A stretch of 40,982 nt of DNA from SLRI01 sp964576715 (GTDB lineage Bacteria; Pseudomonadota; Alphaproteobacteria; Geminicoccales; Geminicoccaceae). Each line of letters begins with the position of its first letter. Position 1 is the first letter of the stretch. The position numbers and the translations under genes are program-made. Positions 40,066 through 40,982 of this stretch are shown here, piece after piece. A model generated the notes under the pieces. It was given only the letters and a program-made list of their open reading frames with translations. It made no database searches and was not told where the DNA came from. The DNA lies in assembly GCA_964576715.1 (NCBI GenBank), contig CAZNWE010000036.1, positions 1 to 40,982 on the forward strand, in the 5' to 3' direction.

Positions 40066-40857
40066 TCAGGCGGCCTGAACGGCGCGCTTCGCCATCACCT
40101 TGACGAGGTGTGCGCGGTAGTCGGCCGACGCGTGAATGTCGGCGTTGAGGTTGCCGGGGTCGACCTTGAGGTTGGCCAGGGCGTCGGCCGAGAAAGTGGA
40201 CGCAAGCACGCCCTCCGCCTCGGTCCAGCGGAAAGCGGTGGGGCCGGCGCCGGTGACGGCGACGCGGACCTCGCCGCCATGCTTGGCGACATAGACGCCG
40301 GCGATGGCGTAGCGCGAAGCCGGGTTCGGGAACTTCTGGTAGCGCGCCGCATCCGGCTTCTTGAAGTGCACCTCCTTGATGATCTCGTCATCCTCGAGGG
40401 CCGTCTCGAACATGCCGGTGATGAAGTCGTCGGCGGTGATCTCGCGCTTGTTGGTGCGGATCGTGGCGGCGAGCGCCAGGAGTGCTCCCGGGTAGTCGGC
40501 GGCCGGGTCGTTGTTGGCGATCGAGCCGCCCAGCGTGCCGCGGTTCCTGACCTGCGGGTCGCCGATGCCCTCGGCGACCGCGGCCAGGGACGGGATCACC
40601 CGCTTGACGACGTCACTGCCCGCGACGTCGGCATGCGGCGTCATGGCACCGATGGTCACACCGCCGGCCTCCTCCTTGATGCCCTTGAGCTCGCCGATGG
40701 CGGCAAGGTCGATCACCGCAGTCGGCTGCGCCAGGCGCTGCTTCAAGGTCGGGATGAAGGTCTGGCCGCCGGCCATGAGCTTGGCGTCCTCGTCACCACC
40801 GAGGAGCTGGGCGGCCTCGGCGAGCGAGGTGGGTTTCTTGTACTCGAAGGCATACAT
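40066..40857 (-). CDS. FAD-binding medium subunit of a CO/xanthine dehydrogenase family enzyme (CoxM-like)
   Basis: A 263-residue flavoprotein subunit that passes electrons from the iron-sulfur subunit to an acceptor. FAD motifs are the AGGQTFIP stretch at 29-36 and TLGGSIANNDPAADYPG at about 108-124, both typical of CoxM and of xanthine dehydrogenase FAD subunits. The start MYAFEYKKPTSLAEAAQLL is canonical, and GGGAGAGA lies upstream of the ATG. Its length is slightly below the usual 280. The tail of a probable large subunit lies 80 bases upstream on the same strand, so the order is large then medium, the layout of form II (SLM) enzymes. The true substrate may be CO or another small molecule. 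Confidence 0.88.
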   Translation of the reverse strand: MYAFEYKKPTSLAEAAQLLGGDEDAKLMAGGQTFIPTLKQRLAQPTAVIDLAAIGELKGIKEEAGGVTIGAMTPHADVAGSDVVKRVIPSLAAVAEGIGDPQVRNRGTLGGSIANNDPAADYPGALLALAATIRTNKREITADDFITGMFETALEDDEIIKEVHFKKPDAARYQKFPNPASRYAIAGVYVAKHGGEVRVAVTGAGPTAFRWTEAEGVLASTFSADALANLKVDPGNLNADIHASADYRAHLVKVMAKRAVQAA

Positions 40858-40939
40858 CGCTTGGTCTCTCCCTGGGGTCTCGGGGGCGGCATCGGGGCCA
40901 CCCTCGCGGGGCGGCCCCGAGCGCGTGTTGCTGGTCTCT

Positions 40940-40982
40940 CTACTCGGCGGCTTGGGCCATGCCCTGCATGGCGGCCCAGACC
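40940..40982 (-). CDS. C-terminal end of a probable molybdenum hydroxylase large subunit (CoxL-like), truncated by the window
   Basis: Only the last 13 codons are inside the window (VWAAMQGMAQAAE, then TAG). That is too short for domain recognition. The assignment rests on position, immediately upstream of the CoxM-like gene on the same strand, where the molybdenum-binding large subunit of CO dehydrogenase family enzymes is normally found. The frame runs to the window edge. Confidence 0.55.
   Translation of the reverse strand, partial: VWAAMQGMAQAAE

Overview
The window is GC-rich, densely coded chromosomal DNA, most likely from an alphaproteobacterium. The evidence is mesaconyl-CoA hydratase of the ethylmalonyl-CoA pathway, bdhA followed by a patatin gene, bactofilin, a HIG1-domain protein, and a CO-dehydrogenase-type gene set. 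A Rhodospirillales- or Geminicoccales-like lineage is a guess; no rRNA or tRNA gene was seen to settle it.

Layout. 0-4.6 kb: methyltransferase, bdhA-patatin, bactofilin and a DapA-family lyase. 4.7-6.7 kb: a scar with insertion-sequence remnants, a Phd/PIN toxin-antitoxin pair and about 670 bp of gene-free DNA rich in short repeats and hairpins. 6.7-16 kb: cation exchanger, MATE pump, UxaA-family dehydratase, a 48-residue basic protein behind a perfect hairpin, an SDR, a Do-like protease, a KDG kinase and a DUF3179 protein. 16.2-22.3 kb: HIG1 protein, cobalamin adenosyltransferase, etfBA-hbd, a stress-like protein, AlkB and mesaconyl-CoA hydratase. 22.5-24.6 kb: small secreted or membrane proteins of unknown role and a nuclease-fold protein lacking its catalytic residues. 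24.5-30.4 kb: glyA-sdaA, a membrane coiled-coil/Sel1-like protein interrupted by a 100-N assembly gap, uronate dehydrogenase and msrB. 30.4-41 kb, mostly minus strand: sufS-sufU, a MocA-like cytidylyltransferase, DUF2283, two XdhC-type genes, coxE, coxD (MoxR), coxM and the last codons of a probable coxL. Two toxin-antitoxin-type loci and a VanZ-like gene interrupt this last set.

How the genes fit together. BdhA, 3-hydroxybutyryl-CoA dehydrogenase, ETF, mesaconyl-CoA hydratase and cobalamin adenosyltransferase fit polyhydroxybutyrate turnover and acetyl-CoA assimilation. UxaA, KDG kinase, uronate dehydrogenase and the DapA-family enzyme fit sugar-acid catabolism, though they are scattered. 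The right-hand set is a maturation module for a molybdenum hydroxylase: cofactor cytidylylation, XdhC chaperones, and the MoxR/CoxE pair. The probable L-then-M subunit order is that of form II (SLM) enzymes. The nearby desulfurase-sulfurtransferase pair could supply sulfur, but that is inference.

No wholly new system can be demonstrated from sequence alone. The best leads are the in-frame C-terminal duplication after uxaA, the hairpin at the ribosome binding site of the 48-residue protein, the two-proteins-in-one-frame locus at 22.9-24.0 kb, the repeat-rich gap at 6.1-6.7 kb, and the accessory genes inside the molybdo-enzyme cluster.
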